A DNA stretch of 6,472 nucleotides from Deltaproteobacteria bacterium UBA2385 (lineage in GTDB: Bacteria; Myxococcota_A; UBA796; UBA2385). A model generated the notes under the pieces. It was not told where the DNA came from and searched no databases. It was given only the letters and a program-made list of their open reading frames with translations. Shown here one piece after another: positions 6,394 through 6,472 of this stretch (position 1 is its first letter; each line of letters opens with the position of its first letter). The position numbers and the translations under genes are program-made. The stretch spans positions 1-6,472 of the forward strand of contig DDSR01000326.1 of assembly GCA_002343455.1 (NCBI GenBank). The letters are read 5' to 3'.

Positions 6394-6472
6394 GCGCCTC
6401 CCCATTGTGCGGCGCGGGGGGGTAGGATGGCCGCCCTCCCCCGCCCTCCCCCGTCCTGGACCGGCCATGACC
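6394..6472 (+). promoter_or_regulatory. Leader region with candidate promoter before a possible next gene
   Basis: After the transglycosylase stop there is no strong terminator. TAGGAT at 6423-6428 resembles a -10 box (4 of 6) in very G-rich surroundings. It is followed by a C/T-rich stretch that includes two tandem copies of a 10-base unit, CCGCCCTCCC (6431-6450). An ATG at 6467 (ATG ACC, then the window ends) stands about 10 bases after the tract and could open another plus-strand gene. Only two codons are visible, so no CDS is called. No -35 was found at proper spacing. Confidence 0.28.

Noticed and set aside
6387..6421. Possible terminator after the transglycosylase gene (GCGCC 6394-6398 with GGCGC 6411-6415; GCGC around the TGA)
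   Set aside because: Short 4-5 bp stems, a 12-base loop in one case, competing pairings and no T-tract. Expected by chance at this G+C content.
1..6472. tRNA, rRNA, CRISPR arrays, insertion sequences or phage-type genes
   Set aside because: None seen on either strand: no spaced repeats, no terminal inverted repeats, no transposase motif, and uniform base composition across the window.

Overview
The window is very G+C-rich DNA with strong G/C preference at third codon positions, so most long reading frames on the opposite strand are shadows. It holds one partial and four complete genes, and almost all of it is coding. The gene content points to a Gram-negative bacterium of the Myxococcota or a related deltaproteobacterial lineage: an ECF sigma factor with a zinc-finger anti-sigma factor next to an exported caspase-like protein, plus a soluble-type lytic transglycosylase. 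This placement is an inference from gene content and base composition, not from a marker gene.

Positions 1-3223 (plus strand) look like one operon: the 3' part of an ECF sigma factor gene, a membrane-spanning zinc-finger anti-sigma factor overlapping it by 4 bases, and, 56 bases further on, a 658-residue caspase-family protein. The caspase has the His/Cys dyad and then a beta-sandwich-like stretch, an alpha-helical hydrophobic segment resembling DUF5683, and a beta-barrel-like C-terminal region. Positions 3242-3922 (minus strand, convergent) encode a small integral-membrane M50B-like metalloprotease with HEAGH. Positions 4060-6393 (plus strand, divergent from the protease gene) encode a 777-residue Slt70-like lytic transglycosylase with an N-terminal membrane or signal segment, a long helical-repeat domain and a GH23 catalytic domain. 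The last 79 bases are a C/T-rich leader that may end at the start of another gene (ATG at 6467).

Read together, all five genes concern the cell envelope or its signalling. The sigma/anti-sigma pair plus an exported caspase is the most interesting part. A caspase that can cut after Arg/Lys, an anti-sigma factor with a basic juxtamembrane site outside the inner membrane, and an intramembrane-type metalloprotease next door would suit a proteolytic cascade analogous to RseA/DegS/RseP. That is a hypothesis: nothing in the sequence proves that these proteins act on each other. The operon's two internal starts share an unusual GGGGCCCC block directly against the start codon and a TGA overlapping it.
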